Assembly (NCBI GenBank): GCA_902705825.1
Contig: CACSIL010000051.1
Coordinates: 187,477 to 251,476 of the forward strand
Direction of reading: 5' to 3'
Origin: Halioglobus japonicus
Lineage (GTDB): Bacteria; Pseudomonadota; Gammaproteobacteria; Pseudomonadales; Halieaceae
Length of the DNA stretch: 64,000 bases
Positions 41,454 through 51,024 of this stretch are shown piece by piece; positions within the stretch are counted from its first letter, which is position 1, and each line of letters opens with the position of its first letter. The notes under the pieces were generated by a model. That model was given only the letters and a program-made list of their open reading frames with translations. It did not search any database and was not told the origin of the DNA. Position numbers and translations under genes: made by a program.

Positions 41454-42779
41454 ATGAGCAATTCGGACAAAAAATGTGTGGGATTCGTAAGTCTTGGCTG
41501 CCCCAAGGCGCTGGTCGACTCCGAACGCATTCTTACGCAGCTGAAAATGGATGGGTATGACATTGTACCCACCTACGAAGGCGCGGATGTTGTCGTTGTA
41601 AACACCTGCGGGTTTATCGACAGTGCCAAGCAGGAATCGCTGGACGCTATCGGTGAGGCCGTCAGCGAGAATGGCAGGGTTATCGTAACAGGCTGCATGG
41701 GCAAGGGAGACGATGCGCAATCGATCAAGACGTTGCACCCCAAGGTATTGAGCGTCACCGGGCCTGCGGCTTATGAAGAGGTCGTCGGCGCAGTGCACAA
41801 ATATGTGCCCTACACGCCTGTCCACGATCCGTTTAACGACCTGGTGCCCCCGCAGGGCATCAAACTCACACCTCGCCACTACGCCTACCTGAAGATTTCC
41901 GAGGGCTGCAACCACCGCTGCAGTTTTTGCATCATCCCCGATATGCGCGGTGACCTGGTCAGCAGGCCCATCGGCGATGTGATGGAAGAAGCAGAGCGGC
42001 TGGTTCGAGCCGGCGTGCGGGAATTGCTGGTTATCTCGCAGGACACCAGCGCCTACGGCATAGATACAAAGTATCGCACCGGGTTCTGGAACGGCCGCCC
42101 GCTAAAAACCCGTATGCAGGAACTGTGCGAGGCACTGGGCGAATTCGGTATTTGGGTACGTCTGCACTACGTATACCCCTACCCACATGTCGATAAGGTG
42201 ATACCGCTGATGGCCGAGGGCAAAATCCTGCCCTATCTGGACGTGCCGTTCCAGCACGGCAGCCCGGCTGTGCTCAAGCGCATGCAACGCCCGGCCGCCG
42301 CCGAGAAGTCGCTGGAGCGGATCAAAGCCTGGCGTGACGCCTGCCCTGAGATTACCCTGCGCAGCACGTTTATCGTTGGTTTCCCCGGGGAAACGGAATC
42401 TGATTTTGAGGTATTGCTGGACTTCATCCGTGAAGCACAGCTCGACCGTGTCGGCTGTTTCCAGTATTCCCCGGTCAAAGGTGCCCGCGCCAACGCACTT
42501 GCGGACCCTGTCGCCGATGAAGTAAAGCAGGAACGCTGGGAACGCTTCATGGCCCTGCAACAGGAAATCAGCGCGGCCAAGCTGCAGTCCAAAGTCGGCA
42601 GCACGATTGAAATCCTGATCGATGAAGTGGACGAACAGGGCGCCATAGGCCGCTCCAGCGCCGACGCGCCGGAAATAGACGGCAAGGTGTACCTGGAGGG
42701 CGTCACTGATTTGCAGCCCGGAGATTTCGTAGAGGCGGAAGTCACCGGCGCCGACGAATACGATTTGTGGGTCGGTTGA
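41454..42779 (+). CDS. rimO: Ribosomal protein S12 methylthiotransferase RimO
   Basis: A radical SAM methylthiotransferase acting on Asp of ribosomal protein S12. The N-terminal domain begins [15 protein letters not shown], with Cys ligands for the auxiliary cluster; [16 protein letters not shown] and TGCMGKG contribute the others. The radical SAM site is [14 protein letters not shown]. The C-terminal TRAM domain closes the protein (441 residues). It precedes rsmE by seven bases, a likely operon. Confidence 0.97.
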   Translation: MSNSDKKCVGFVSLGCPKALVDSERILTQLKMDGYDIVPTYEGADVVVVNTCGFIDSAKQESLDAIGEAVSENGRVIVTGCMGKGDDAQSIKTLHPKVLSVTGPAAYEEVVGAVHKYVPYTPVHDPFNDLVPPQGIKLTPRHYAYLKISEGCNHRCSFCIIPDMRGDLVSRPIGDVMEEAERLVRAGVRELLVISQDTSAYGIDTKYRTGFWNGRPLKTRMQELCEALGEFGIWVRLHYVYPYPHVDKVIPLMAEGKILPYLDVPFQHGSPAVLKRMQRPAAAEKSLERIKAWRDACPEITLRSTFIVGFPGETESDFEVLLDFIREAQLDRVGCFQYSPVKGARANALADPVADEVKQERWERFMALQQEISAAKLQSKVGSTIEILIDEVDEQGAIGRSSADAPEIDGKVYLEGVTDLQPGDFVEAEVTGADEYDLWVG

Positions 42780-42786
42780 TTCCACT

Positions 42787-43494
42787 GTGAACCTGCTGCT
42801 ATTCACGGGCGCCGATAGACTGGACGAGACTAGAATCGCTGTCCACGACCGTCGACTGCAGCACTTGTTGCAGGTCCATCGCGCGCAGCCAGGTGACACC
42901 CTGCGGGTAGGTGAAATCAACGGCCTGATGGGCGAGGCTGAAATACTGCAGATTGACGACAAAGCCGCTGTGCTGGCGGTTGCGCTGGACCAGCCACCTC
43001 CCCCCAAACTGCCGCTGCGCCTGATACTGGCCTTACCCCGTCCCAAAATGCTGCGCCGTATAGTGCGCAATGTGGCTGAACTGGGGGTCGCCGAACTGCA
43101 CCTTATCAACAGCTACCGTGTGGAAAAAAGCTACTGGCAAACACCGGCGCTCGAAGCTGCCACTGTGCGGGAATATCTGCTGCAGGGTCTGGAGCAGTCC
43201 CGGGATACCCGTCTGCCCGCAGTGCAATACCATCGGCGTTTCAAACCCTTTGTGGAGGACAATCTGCCCGGGCTGCTCGCAGGCAGAACGGCACTGCTGG
43301 CCCACCCTGGCGAGCATCCACCCTGCCCGCGAAACATCGAGGGAGAGTGCTTGCTGGTGATCGGACCGGAGGGCGGTTTCATTCCCTACGAGGTGGAAAA
43401 GTTACGCGATGGTGGTTGCCAACCCGTCTCTCTTGGCGCGCGTATCCTGCGGGTGGAGAACGCCGTTACCAGTTCGCTCAGTCGATTGTTCTAG
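42787..43494 (+). CDS. rsmE: 16S rRNA m3U1498 methyltransferase RsmE
   Basis: A SPOUT methyltransferase of 235 residues. The N-terminal PUA-like domain reads HDRRLQHLLQVHRAQPGDTLRVG. The SAM knot contains LVIGPEGGFIPYEVEKL and then LGARILRVENAVTSSL; the usual LRTETA motif is LRVENA here, a conservative variant. RsmE methylates N3 of U1498 in 16S rRNA. The start is a GTG at 42787. Confidence 0.95.
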   Translation: MNLLLFTGADRLDETRIAVHDRRLQHLLQVHRAQPGDTLRVGEINGLMGEAEILQIDDKAAVLAVALDQPPPPKLPLRLILALPRPKMLRRIVRNVAELGVAELHLINSYRVEKSYWQTPALEAATVREYLLQGLEQSRDTRLPAVQYHRRFKPFVEDNLPGLLAGRTALLAHPGEHPPCPRNIEGECLLVIGPEGGFIPYEVEKLRDGGCQPVSLGARILRVENAVTSSLSRLF

Positions 43495-43769
43495 CCGCCA
43501 CAGCGCAAGCATGCGCTCCGCGCTCGCCTCCAAAAAAACCACCGACACACAATATTTTAAACTCAGAAATAACTTTTTGAACGCTGCCTGATCAAACCAG
43601 CTCCTGACGTAGTATTTACAGGTACATAGTGCTAGCTTCGCGCTTGGCTTTGGATCATCTCACATGAATTCCAAATCCAGTGAAAAAGTCACAGTGACTT
43701 CCCGTGCAGAAGTTACGCGATTGCTTCTATTATGCTGTTCATAACATAAGAGACTTGAGAGGCCCCACA
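43495..43769. promoter_or_regulatory. Upstream region of the TonB-dependent receptor
   Basis: This 275-base gap has no supported gene. It contains the palindrome at 43686-43700 described separately, a possible -10 TATTAT at 43728-43733, and GAGAGG seven bases before the receptor ATG. A convincing -35 was not found. Confidence 0.4.
43686..43700. promoter_or_regulatory. Perfect palindrome AAGTCACAGTGACTT, candidate operator
   Basis: AAGTCAC, one central A, and GTGACTT form a perfect 7-1-7 palindrome 70 bases before the receptor start and about 28 bases upstream of the TATTAT candidate -10. This placement suits a repressor or activator site controlling the receptor. I do not match it to a known regulator. 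Confidence 0.5.
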
Positions 43770-46343
43770 ATGTCTGCAAAAAAACGTTTGATCGTATCTC
43801 ACCTCTCGGCCGTAGTAGCCGCTACCTCAGCGGGAGTCATACCGACCGTAGCGCTAGGCCAGGCCATGCTGGAAGAAGTGGTGGTCACCGCACGTAAACG
43901 GGAGGAGACACTACAGGAGACACCGGTAGCAGTATCGGCATTTTCCGGCGAGAACCTGCAGGAACTAGGTATAAACGATATTTCTGACCTGACCCGGGTA
44001 GTTCCCAACGTCGATATGTACTCCGGTAATGGTACGACCGGTGCCGGTAACGTCTTTATTCGCGGTATTGGTGCCCGTAATACCGGCGTGAACTTTGACT
44101 CTGGTGTGGGTATATATGTGGACGGAGTCTACGTATCGCGCGCAGATGGCTCGGTTCTGGACAACGTCGATGTGCAGAGTGTTCAGGTGCTGCGCGGCCC
44201 TCAAGGGACTCTGTTTGGTAAGAACACCACTGGTGGCGCCATTCTCTACACCACCAACAAGCCCAATGAAGAATACGGCGGCCATGCAGAAGTGCGGGTT
44301 GGTAACTACAACAAGCTCGACAGTAAAGTGACTGTCAACGTGCCGCTGATGGGCGATACGCTGATGTCACGCTTCTCGCTCTACAAAACCAAGAATGACG
44401 GTTATGTACAAAGCGAAATCCCGGACAACCTCCCGGTCCAGGCCGTTGGTAACCCGGCATTTGTAGAAGACGAGTACAACGACATCGACCGCTGGGGAGG
44501 CCAGGCCCAGTTGCGCTGGGTAGCCACGGACGACCTGATACTGGATCTGAACTACAACTACGGAAAAACAGACCAGAAGGCCAGTGGTCAGGATTGTCAG
44601 ATTGTGACGAACATTCCCGGGGCCGGCTGGCAGGCTGACTTACAGGACGCGTCCATCGTTGTGCCCTCCACCGGACAGACAGTTGCCGACTGGTGTCAGG
44701 CAAACAACGATCTGGGCAAAGATAAAATCATGGCCAATGTCACGCCAAACCGCTACAGGGCTGAGGTGAACACACTCTCCCTCACCGCTGACTGGGATAT
44801 TAACGACTCACTGAACTTCAAGAGTATCTCCGCCTGGCGTAACACTCAGGGCGGCGAAGCCAACGAGCTCGATGCCATGGGTATTCCCTTCCTCGGCCGC
44901 AGTAACTACATGGGTCAAGGCGCAGACGAACGCAATACAGATGCCTACAGCCAGGAATTCCAACTGGCAGGCAGCGCCTTCGATGAGAAACTGGATTATG
45001 TCGTCGGTGTCTTCGGGTTTCACGAGCACACTGACAAAGGTGCGGCTACATCGCCGACTGGCCCGTTTTTCGATGCGCCCGCTCCCGTGGGCAACCCCAG
45101 CACCATGCTTTACGTCAATAACCTCACCGAACTGCTGGCGAAAAACTCTTCAGCCTCGTTATTCAGTCAGGCCGACTGGCATTTTGATGAGTACTGGACT
45201 GCAACAGTGGGCGCACGCTACACCTGGGAAGAGCGCAAGCTGACTCGCAGGTTCCGGGTTCCCGATCTGAATTCCATGTCTTACTCCGGGACTGTCACCA
45301 ACCCGTTCGGCGCAGCAGCACCACAGGTCTATGCTTTCTCCGACGGCCCACAGTCGTTCAATCCTGACCACGGCTTTACCACTGCAATGGTCAACGGTAT
45401 GCCTGACCCATTGGCCGACCAGACGCAGCGTTACGACAAAACCAAGGTTACACCCATGGCGAGTATCCAGCGTACGTTCGATGGCGTGGGTTTCATGGAC
45501 TTTGGTAACGCGTACTTCACCGTCGCCAACGGCTTCCTCTCCGGTGGTCTGACCGACACCGTAGATACCGTCACAGGCCTGATGGGTGAGTACAAGCCAG
45601 AGGAAGTCTGGAACTATGAACTGGGCTTTAAAATGGATGCCTGGGACAGAAAGCTGCGCCTGAACACGGCTATATTCTATACCGACTATCAGGATCGCCA
45701 GCTCTCCACAGTTCGAATCAGCCCCGAAGGCCGCATATCAGGCGCTCTGATTAACGCCAAGTCCTCCTATATCTCGGGTATCGAATTCGAGGCCGTGGTA
45801 CTGCCGATTGAAAACCTGCAAATCACTGCCAACATGACGTTCAACGAGAGCAAGATTGACGAGTATGAGGATGAGCAGATTCGCGCGCTGCCTGCAGCTG
45901 GCGAGCCGACTCCAGCCGGTTGCTCTCAGATTGTGATTCCAGGGTCGGGGCAAACCGTTCTGAATTGCGATATCGATCGCTCCAATGAGAGTCTGCCGCG
46001 TCTACCAGACAGCGTGTTCTATCTGGCCGCACAGTACACGTTCGAGACCGAGTACGGCACAGTGGTACCGCTGCTGTCATGGTCCTACCGCACGAACCTG
46101 AATAACTGCTTTGATGCATCCAGCTGTGTTTCCGGCATTTGGAAAGTGGACCAGACTGACGTTACCGCTCGCTTGACCTGGAATTCACCAGACATGGCGT
46201 GGCGTGTAACTGCCTGGGGCAACAACCTGACCGACGACCGTTATGTCCAGGGCGGCACACCGCTGGTGGACAATACCGGAACGGCGGCTACCACCTACAA
46301 CCTGCCTCGCACCTACGGTCTTGAGGCCGCTTACACCTGGTAA
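43770..46343 (+). CDS. TonB-dependent outer-membrane receptor
   Basis: A 857-residue TonB-dependent receptor. The ATG at 43770 has GAGAGG ahead; a GTG at 43704 is less likely. After the signal peptide (cleavage near ALGQA) comes the TonB-box region MLEEVVVTARKREE, then the plug domain with NVFIRGIGARNTG and VLRGPQGTLFGKNTTGGAI. The barrel follows and ends in YGLEAAYTW, with a terminal aromatic residue. RKREE plus PQGTLFGKN are typical of the large group of marine receptors for iron complexes, vitamins or complex organics. No ligand can be assigned. Confidence 0.95.
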   Translation: MSAKKRLIVSHLSAVVAATSAGVIPTVALGQAMLEEVVVTARKREETLQETPVAVSAFSGENLQELGINDISDLTRVVPNVDMYSGNGTTGAGNVFIRGIGARNTGVNFDSGVGIYVDGVYVSRADGSVLDNVDVQSVQVLRGPQGTLFGKNTTGGAILYTTNKPNEEYGGHAEVRVGNYNKLDSKVTVNVPLMGDTLMSRFSLYKTKNDGYVQSEIPDNLPVQAVGNPAFVEDEYNDIDRWGGQAQLRWVATDDLILDLNYNYGKTDQKASGQDCQIVTNIPGAGWQADLQDASIVVPSTGQTVADWCQANNDLGKDKIMANVTPNRYRAEVNTLSLTADWDINDSLNFKSISAWRNTQGGEANELDAMGIPFLGRSNYMGQGADERNTDAYSQEFQLAGSAFDEKLDYVVGVFGFHEHTDKGAATSPTGPFFDAPAPVGNPSTMLYVNNLTELLAKNSSASLFSQADWHFDEYWTATVGARYTWEERKLTRRFRVPDLNSMSYSGTVTNPFGAAAPQVYAFSDGPQSFNPDHGFTTAMVNGMPDPLADQTQRYDKTKVTPMASIQRTFDGVGFMDFGNAYFTVANGFLSGGLTDTVDTVTGLMGEYKPEEVWNYELGFKMDAWDRKLRLNTAIFYTDYQDRQLSTVRISPEGRISGALINAKSSYISGIEFEAVVLPIENLQITANMTFNESKIDEYEDEQIRALPAAGEPTPAGCSQIVIPGSGQTVLNCDIDRSNESLPRLPDSVFYLAAQYTFETEYGTVVPLLSWSYRTNLNNCFDASSCVSGIWKVDQTDVTARLTWNSPDMAWRVTAWGNNLTDDRYVQGGTPLVDNTGTAATTYNLPRTYGLEAAYTW

Positions 46344-46356
46344 GCTGATACCCACA

Positions 46357-46398
46357 AAAAGGCCCGGCACGATGCTCATCATGCCGGGCCTTTTTTTT
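46357..46398. terminator. Bidirectional Rho-independent terminator between the receptor and msrA
   Basis: GGCCCGGCA pairs perfectly with TGCCGGGCC around a 12-base loop. AAAAA lies on the left and eight T on the right, so it can stop transcripts from both the receptor gene and the convergent msrA gene. Confidence 0.9.
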
Positions 46399-46416
46399 GC
46401 CTGGTAGAAAGCCGCG

Positions 46417-47040
46417 CTACTTTGCCGCGAAACCCTCGGGGCAACTCACACCCGTCCCGCCCAGCCCACAATAGCCACCGGGATTCTTGGCAAGATACTG
46501 CTGGTGATAATCCTCTGCGTAATAAAACTCTTGAGCAGGCTCTATCTCTGTCGTAATACTGCCGAGCCCCGCCTTGTCCAGCGCCAGCTGAAATACCTCT
46601 TTGGAGGCTGCCGCCAACCATGCCTGCTCATCGTCAAACGTATAGATTCCCGACCGGTACTGTGTGCCCATATCGTTGCCCTGGCGCATTCCCTGAGTGG
46701 GATCATGCCCTTCCCAGAATACCTTGAGCAGCGCCTCGTAGCTCACCTGCGCCGGATCAAAAACAACCAGAACGACCTCGTTATGCCCGGTCTTGCCACT
46801 GCAGACTTCCTGATAGGTTGGGTTGGGCGTCAGGCCCGCGGCATAGCCTGCTGCCGTGGTGAACACACCGGGTATCTGCCAGAATTTACGCTCCACACCC
46901 CAGAAACACCCCATGCCGAACACAGCCTGTTGCAGGTGAGCGGGGAACGGTCCGCGCAGCGGGTTGCCGTTGACGAAGTGGGCTGCGGGAACGGGCATGG
47001 CTTCCGCGCGTCCGGGCAGCGCGGTTTCGGGTGTGGGCAT
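46417..47040 (-). CDS. msrA: Peptide methionine sulfoxide reductase MsrA
   Basis: Reduces the S-form of methionine sulfoxide in proteins. With the ATG at 47040 (AGGAAA seven bases ahead) it has 207 residues; a longer frame exists but lacks a ribosome site. The catalytic Cys45 is in [48 protein letters not shown] and the C-terminal [10 protein letters not shown] with resolving cysteines complete the fold. It is divergent from the phosphatase gene at 47139. Confidence 0.96.
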   Translation of the reverse strand: MPTPETALPGRAEAMPVPAAHFVNGNPLRGPFPAHLQQAVFGMGCFWGVERKFWQIPGVFTTAAGYAAGLTPNPTYQEVCSGKTGHNEVVLVVFDPAQVSYEALLKVFWEGHDPTQGMRQGNDMGTQYRSGIYTFDDEQAWLAAASKEVFQLALDKAGLGSITTEIEPAQEFYYAEDYHQQYLAKNPGGYCGLGGTGVSCPEGFAAK

Positions 47041-47138
47041 AGTGTGTTTCCTGCGAATATTGAATAGGTTCATAAGCTCCAAGTATAGCCACAAATGCGC
47101 TACAGTAACCCGCCTCAGCCATAAAAGACGCGGTCATC

Positions 47139-49157
47139 ATGCCAATAACACGCCGTAAGCTGCTGGGACTGATGTCCAGCAGTACCTTTTTCCTAAGTAT
47201 TTCCCCCGGCGCCACGCTGGCGGCAGAATTGCCCGCTGGAGCAGTCCCGCTGAACTTCCCGCAGGGCGTTGCCTCTGCGGACCCACAGCCTGACGGTATC
47301 ATGCTGTGGACGCGGGCAGTGCCGAGAACCGGCGACGGAGCACCGGTCAACTTACTGGTGCAACTCAGTAAGGACGCTGACTTTTCCACGGTGCTGCTGC
47401 AGGCGCAACTGGGCACGAATGAGAAAAGCGATTATACGGTACGCAGTTACATCGACGGACTGACGCCAGACACACAGTACTACTACCGTTTTCTGGGGGG
47501 CAACACCTCGGAAGCAGCGTCTGTTTCACGTATCGGGCGCACCCGCACAGCGCCGCCGCCAGACCATACAGGCAAAGTGAACCTGGCTTTCGCCAGTTGC
47601 CAGAGTTATGAGCAGGCGTACTACGGCAGCTGGGCGCGCATGCTGGAGGATGACCGCGCCGCGGCCGAGGAAGATCGCATTCACTTTGTACTGCACCTGG
47701 GCGACTTTATCTACGAGCGCTGTTGGAAGGAGCGCCCCGACGGCGGCCCCAACTCGCGAACGGTGCCGCCATTTCCCAATGGTGTGGACACACCAGAAAA
47801 TCGCTATGCCGTTTCTCTGGCCGATTACCGTCACCTCTACAAGACCTACCTCGGCGACCCTCACCTGCAGGAAGCACGGGCAAACTGGCCCTTCATTTGC
47901 ACCTGGGACGACCACGAATTTGCCAATGACAACTACCAGAGCTATGTCACCTACGACGGCCCCGGTGTACTGGATGCCCAGCGCAAAACCGATGCCAACC
48001 AGGCTTGGTTTGAGTATATCCCGGCCGTGCTGGACGAATTGCGAGCGCAGCCAGCCCACGACTTTCAGCCACAACCACCGGGAGGCGACGAGGCGACCCG
48101 CAACCAGAGGGCAATGGACAGCTTGCGCATTTATCGCAAGTTAAGCTGGGGGAAAACACTGGACATCGTGCTCACCGATAACCGCAGTTACCGCAGCGGG
48201 CCCTGTCTGCCAGCTGGCTTCGCCGAAAGCCTGGGTATGCCTATGAATAGCGTGGAACTGGTCGCCATTGCCGATGCTGGCCGCGCCTATGCCAACGGCC
48301 AGCCGCCGGCCACCCTGCCGTATGGCGATGGCACCGTCGCCAATCCTGCCAAGGATCGCGCGCCCGGCAGCCTGCTGGGGACCGAACAGCGCGAGTGGTT
48401 CCTGGAAACGGTAAAAAACTCCGCCGCCCCCTGGAAGATATGGGCTAACGCACTGCCGCTAATGCCGATGCGCCTGGATCTGTCATCCCTGCCAATGACC
48501 GGCTACGAAGACAGCATTTTCAGTATCGACAGCTGGTCGGGCTACCCCTACGAATTGGGCCTGCTGATGCAGGCCTTTGAACATGACAAGGTAACCGGCG
48601 TGGTGTCTCTCTCAGGCGACCACCATATGCACGGCGCGGGCTCCGTCGCCTATTCGACCACAGATGCCAACGCCAGACCGGTCACGGTGGACTTCGCCGT
48701 GGCGGGCATCAGCTCCTCACCTATTTTTGAGGACCTGCTTGCCGTTGCCAAAAACGACCACCCCGATTTCGGCCCCGTGGTGTACCGCGAGACGGACCAA
48801 GGCGTGGAACCGGTGTGGAATATCTCTATGACAGCGGGAGTGCTGGCCGCCTACACCTACGCCGAGACCGGTATCAGCGCCCTCACCGACTGGCTTGGGC
48901 CCAACACAGCCAACCCCGGCCTGCGCTATGTAGACACCACCGTAAATGGCTACGGTCTGGCGACGATTGAGGCCGACAAGGTCGGTGTGCAATTGGTTTC
49001 CCTGCAGGACTGCCGCCAGGACTTCGTGAAGCCACCGGCAATTCGTCATATCGCCCGCTTCAGCGTACCCTACTGGCAAGCGGGAGAGGCACCAGAGCTG
49101 GAGGGGCCTGAATTTGAAGGAGGCGCGCCCTTCCCTTTCGAGCAGGAGACAGTGTAA
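47139..49157 (+). CDS. phoD: PhoD-type alkaline phosphatase, Tat-exported
   Basis: A 672-residue phosphodiesterase/phosphatase. The N-terminus, ITRRKLLGLMSSSTFFLS, is a twin-arginine signal. A fibronectin-like N-terminal domain (PDGIMLWTRAVP; GLTPDTQYYYRF) precedes the metallophosphatase: VLHLGDFIYE, TWDDHEFANDNY and LSGDHHMHGAG supply metal and catalytic residues. It releases phosphate from phosphoesters in the periplasm or outside. A good pairing with a phosphate-stress regulator was not seen nearby. It ends before the hairpin at 49185. Confidence 0.93.
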   Translation: MPITRRKLLGLMSSSTFFLSISPGATLAAELPAGAVPLNFPQGVASADPQPDGIMLWTRAVPRTGDGAPVNLLVQLSKDADFSTVLLQAQLGTNEKSDYTVRSYIDGLTPDTQYYYRFLGGNTSEAASVSRIGRTRTAPPPDHTGKVNLAFASCQSYEQAYYGSWARMLEDDRAAAEEDRIHFVLHLGDFIYERCWKERPDGGPNSRTVPPFPNGVDTPENRYAVSLADYRHLYKTYLGDPHLQEARANWPFICTWDDHEFANDNYQSYVTYDGPGVLDAQRKTDANQAWFEYIPAVLDELRAQPAHDFQPQPPGGDEATRNQRAMDSLRIYRKLSWGKTLDIVLTDNRSYRSGPCLPAGFAESLGMPMNSVELVAIADAGRAYANGQPPATLPYGDGTVANPAKDRAPGSLLGTEQREWFLETVKNSAAPWKIWANALPLMPMRLDLSSLPMTGYEDSIFSIDSWSGYPYELGLLMQAFEHDKVTGVVSLSGDHHMHGAGSVAYSTTDANARPVTVDFAVAGISSSPIFEDLLAVAKNDHPDFGPVVYRETDQGVEPVWNISMTAGVLAAYTYAETGISALTDWLGPNTANPGLRYVDTTVNGYGLATIEADKVGVQLVSLQDCRQDFVKPPAIRHIARFSVPYWQAGEAPELEGPEFEGGAPFPFEQETV

Positions 49158-49184
49158 GCTGGGATATAAGCAGGTGAAAATACA

Positions 49185-49209
49185 GGAGCATGCCCCGCGG
49201 GCATGCTCC
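49185..49209 (+). terminator. Strong hairpin after phoD
   Basis: GGAGCATGCCC pairs with GGGCATGCTCC around a 3-base loop, 28 bases after the phoD stop. A short TTTT follows nine bases later, so it is a likely but imperfect terminator. Confidence 0.65.
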
Positions 49210-49272
49210 GATCAGGATTTTCACACCACTGTCATAATCACTAATTAAGATCACCCTGGATTCACCACAGAT

Positions 49273-49289
49273 CCGGGGAAAGTCCCCGG
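49273..49289 (+). promoter_or_regulatory. Leader hairpin ahead of the small ORF at 49330
   Basis: CCGGGGA pairs perfectly with TCCCCGG around an AAG loop, 40 bases before the start. The stem does not cover the AAAGGGACC ribosome-like site that follows, so it may affect transcription or mRNA stability rather than block initiation. Confidence 0.35.
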
Positions 49290-49312
49290 CACCACACTAA
49301 AGGGACCAGTAA

Positions 49313-49333
49313 ATGGATGGTAGAAAACAATGA
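49313..49333 (+). CDS. Possible six-codon leader peptide MDGRKQ
   Basis: An ATG at 49313, with AAAGGGACC just in front, opens a six-codon frame encoding MDGRKQ and ends in a TGA that overlaps the ATG of the next gene (ATGA). The overlap would couple translation. It is too short to rule out chance. Confidence 0.3.
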   Translation: MDGRKQ

Positions 49334-49518
49334 ATACCCACAGAATTAATCCACAGGAGCTCTCCAGCAGGAAGCTCTGGCAATTGGCAGACACCCCCTA
49401 CAGGGATGAAATCAGCTCTGATGAGTTATCCGACGTTATTGCCGAGCTTGCCAAGCGTTGTCACGACCTCAACAAACTGCAAGAGATTGACCAACTGAAG
49501 AACATGCAGCGCAACTAA
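49330..49518 (+). CDS. Small helical protein of unknown function
   Basis: A 62-residue hydrophilic protein with no membrane segment or signal. It reads SSRKLWQLADTPYRDEISSDELSDVI and then a basic/acidic helix ending LKNMQRN. I do not recognise a family. It lies 25 bases before the VWA gene on the same strand and could be the first gene of that run. The ATG overlaps a six-codon upstream frame. Confidence 0.6.
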   Translation: MNTHRINPQELSSRKLWQLADTPYRDEISSDELSDVIAELAKRCHDLNKLQEIDQLKNMQRN

Positions 49519-49543
49519 CGCGTTTCCTGCCCCGCTCTCACTC

Positions 49544-50230
49544 ATGGCCAAGGCTCCCGCCAAACGCTCCTCCCCCCAAGAAATCGCGCAGTTCCTGCAA
49601 AAGAGCCGGGCTATCTCGGAGTTTGTAGAAAAGCAGCCGCGATTAATGTTTGCTGTCGATGCCACAGCCAGCCGTCAACCCACCTGGGATCGTGCCACAC
49701 ACCTGCAGCAGGAGATGTTTCTCGCCAGCGGCAAAGTCGCCTCATTGGCAGTGCAACTGTGCTATTTCCGCGGTTTCGGCGAGTTTCAAGCCAGCCGTTG
49801 GCTGACAGACAGTGCTGCACTGGCGCAACTCATGGGTCGGGTTCACTGTGAAGGTGGACACACGCAGATTGCCCGGTTGCTGAAGCATGCCCAGAGCGAG
49901 CACCGCAAAACCGCTGTGCGAGCGCTGGTATTCATCGGCGATGCCGTGGAAGAAAACCCTGATACACTCTGCGATCTCGCCGGACAGTGCGGCATACTGC
50001 AGTTGCCGCTGTTCCTTTTCCAGGAAGGTGCCGATCGCTCGGTGGAACAGACTTTTCGCTCCATGGCCAAAATCAGTCGCGGCGCATACGCCCGATTCAA
50101 CACCAGCAGCGCCGGGAAGTTGGCTGAACTGCTGGGCGCTGTGGCCAGTTTTGCCACAGGTGGTCACGCCGCACTTGAAAAACGTGGCGGCGACAGTGCT
50201 AAACTACTGCTCCAACAGCTCAAACCCTGA
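49544..50230 (+). CDS. VWA-domain protein
   Basis: A 228-residue soluble protein with a von Willebrand A fold. The metal-binding site begins RLMFAVDATASRQPTW near residues 35-50, a DxTxS version of the usual DxSxS motif. RALVFIGDAVEENPDTL later supplies the next MIDAS residue, and GGHTQIARLL may give the Thr. An N-terminal helical cap precedes it. It is eight bases upstream of the J-domain gene, an arrangement that recurs in proteobacteria; the job is unknown but may be a chaperone-like assembly function. Confidence 0.8.
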   Translation: MAKAPAKRSSPQEIAQFLQKSRAISEFVEKQPRLMFAVDATASRQPTWDRATHLQQEMFLASGKVASLAVQLCYFRGFGEFQASRWLTDSAALAQLMGRVHCEGGHTQIARLLKHAQSEHRKTAVRALVFIGDAVEENPDTLCDLAGQCGILQLPLFLFQEGADRSVEQTFRSMAKISRGAYARFNTSSAGKLAELLGAVASFATGGHAALEKRGGDSAKLLLQQLKP

Positions 50231-50238
50231 GAGACAAC

Positions 50239-50952
50239 GTGCCCCGACTAATACTGCTGATCGCGGTAATTGCCGTTATTTATATTCTATTGCGCCGCGC
50301 GCGATCTCTGCCGCCCCACAAGCGCCGCGCCGAGTACATCAAACTCGGCCTGGGTATCGCTCTGGTCGGCACGATATTGCTTTTCGCCACCGGCAAAATG
50401 AGCTGGGTCGGCGCAGCATTTACGGCTCTGCTGGTGGCAGCGCGCCAGGGGCTGCCACTCATTATTCGCCTGTTTCCGATGCTCGCCAGCCTGCGCCACA
50501 AAAGCGCCGCCGGCAGTGGCCAGAATTCCACTGTAGAAACGGCCCTGCTGCGCATGCAGTTGGATCACGATACCGGCAATTTACAGGGCGAAGTACTCGG
50601 CGGTAGTTTTAAGGGCTGGCGACTCGCCGACATGGACAAGCAGCAACTCGAGCAGTTTTTCAGCTATTGCCAGGCGCAAGACAGCGACTCACTGCAACTG
50701 CTGGACAGCTATCTGCAACAACGTTTCCCCGGTGAGGCAGGCTTTGGCGGGCAGCATCAGGGAACCCCTGGCGGCAACCATACGCTGGGACGCGCCGAGG
50801 CCTTTGCTGTACTGGGGCTGAGCGAAGACGCGAGCAGGGAGGAGATCACTGCTGCGCACCGCAAACTCATCCAGAAACTACACCCCGACCGCGGTGGCAA
50901 TGACTACCTCGCCGCGCAAATCAACCAGGCTAAAGATCTGCTTCTGGGGTGA
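50239..50952 (+). CDS. Membrane protein with C-terminal J domain
   Basis: A 237-residue protein. The N-terminus has two hydrophobic segments (LILLIAVIAVIYILLRRA and LGIALVGTILLFATG) and a middle helical region. The C-terminal 65 residues form a J domain, EAFAVLGLSEDASREEITAAH, with the HPD motif at residues 215-217 (KLHPDRGGN) that stimulates Hsp70 ATPase. It should recruit DnaK to the inner-membrane surface, similar in concept to DjlA. The start is a GTG at 50239. The neighbouring VWA gene and htpX suggest membrane protein quality control. Confidence 0.85.
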   Translation: MPRLILLIAVIAVIYILLRRARSLPPHKRRAEYIKLGLGIALVGTILLFATGKMSWVGAAFTALLVAARQGLPLIIRLFPMLASLRHKSAAGSGQNSTVETALLRMQLDHDTGNLQGEVLGGSFKGWRLADMDKQQLEQFFSYCQAQDSDSLQLLDSYLQQRFPGEAGFGGQHQGTPGGNHTLGRAEAFAVLGLSEDASREEITAAHRKLIQKLHPDRGGNDYLAAQINQAKDLLLG

Positions 50953-51024
50953 CCCCGATACTGGATTCAAGGCGCCCAAATGCTTACACTTGGGCACAAA
51001 ATTTAGTGAGGATTCAGCACTGTC

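Noticed and set aside
42102-43109. 335-codon minus-strand frame across the rimO-rsmE junction
   Set aside because: It spans two well-supported coding genes on the plus strand and its product is Ser/Arg-rich without motifs.
47526-48074. Minus-strand frame inside phoD
   Set aside because: Antisense to the metallophosphatase core; no family, no ribosome site.
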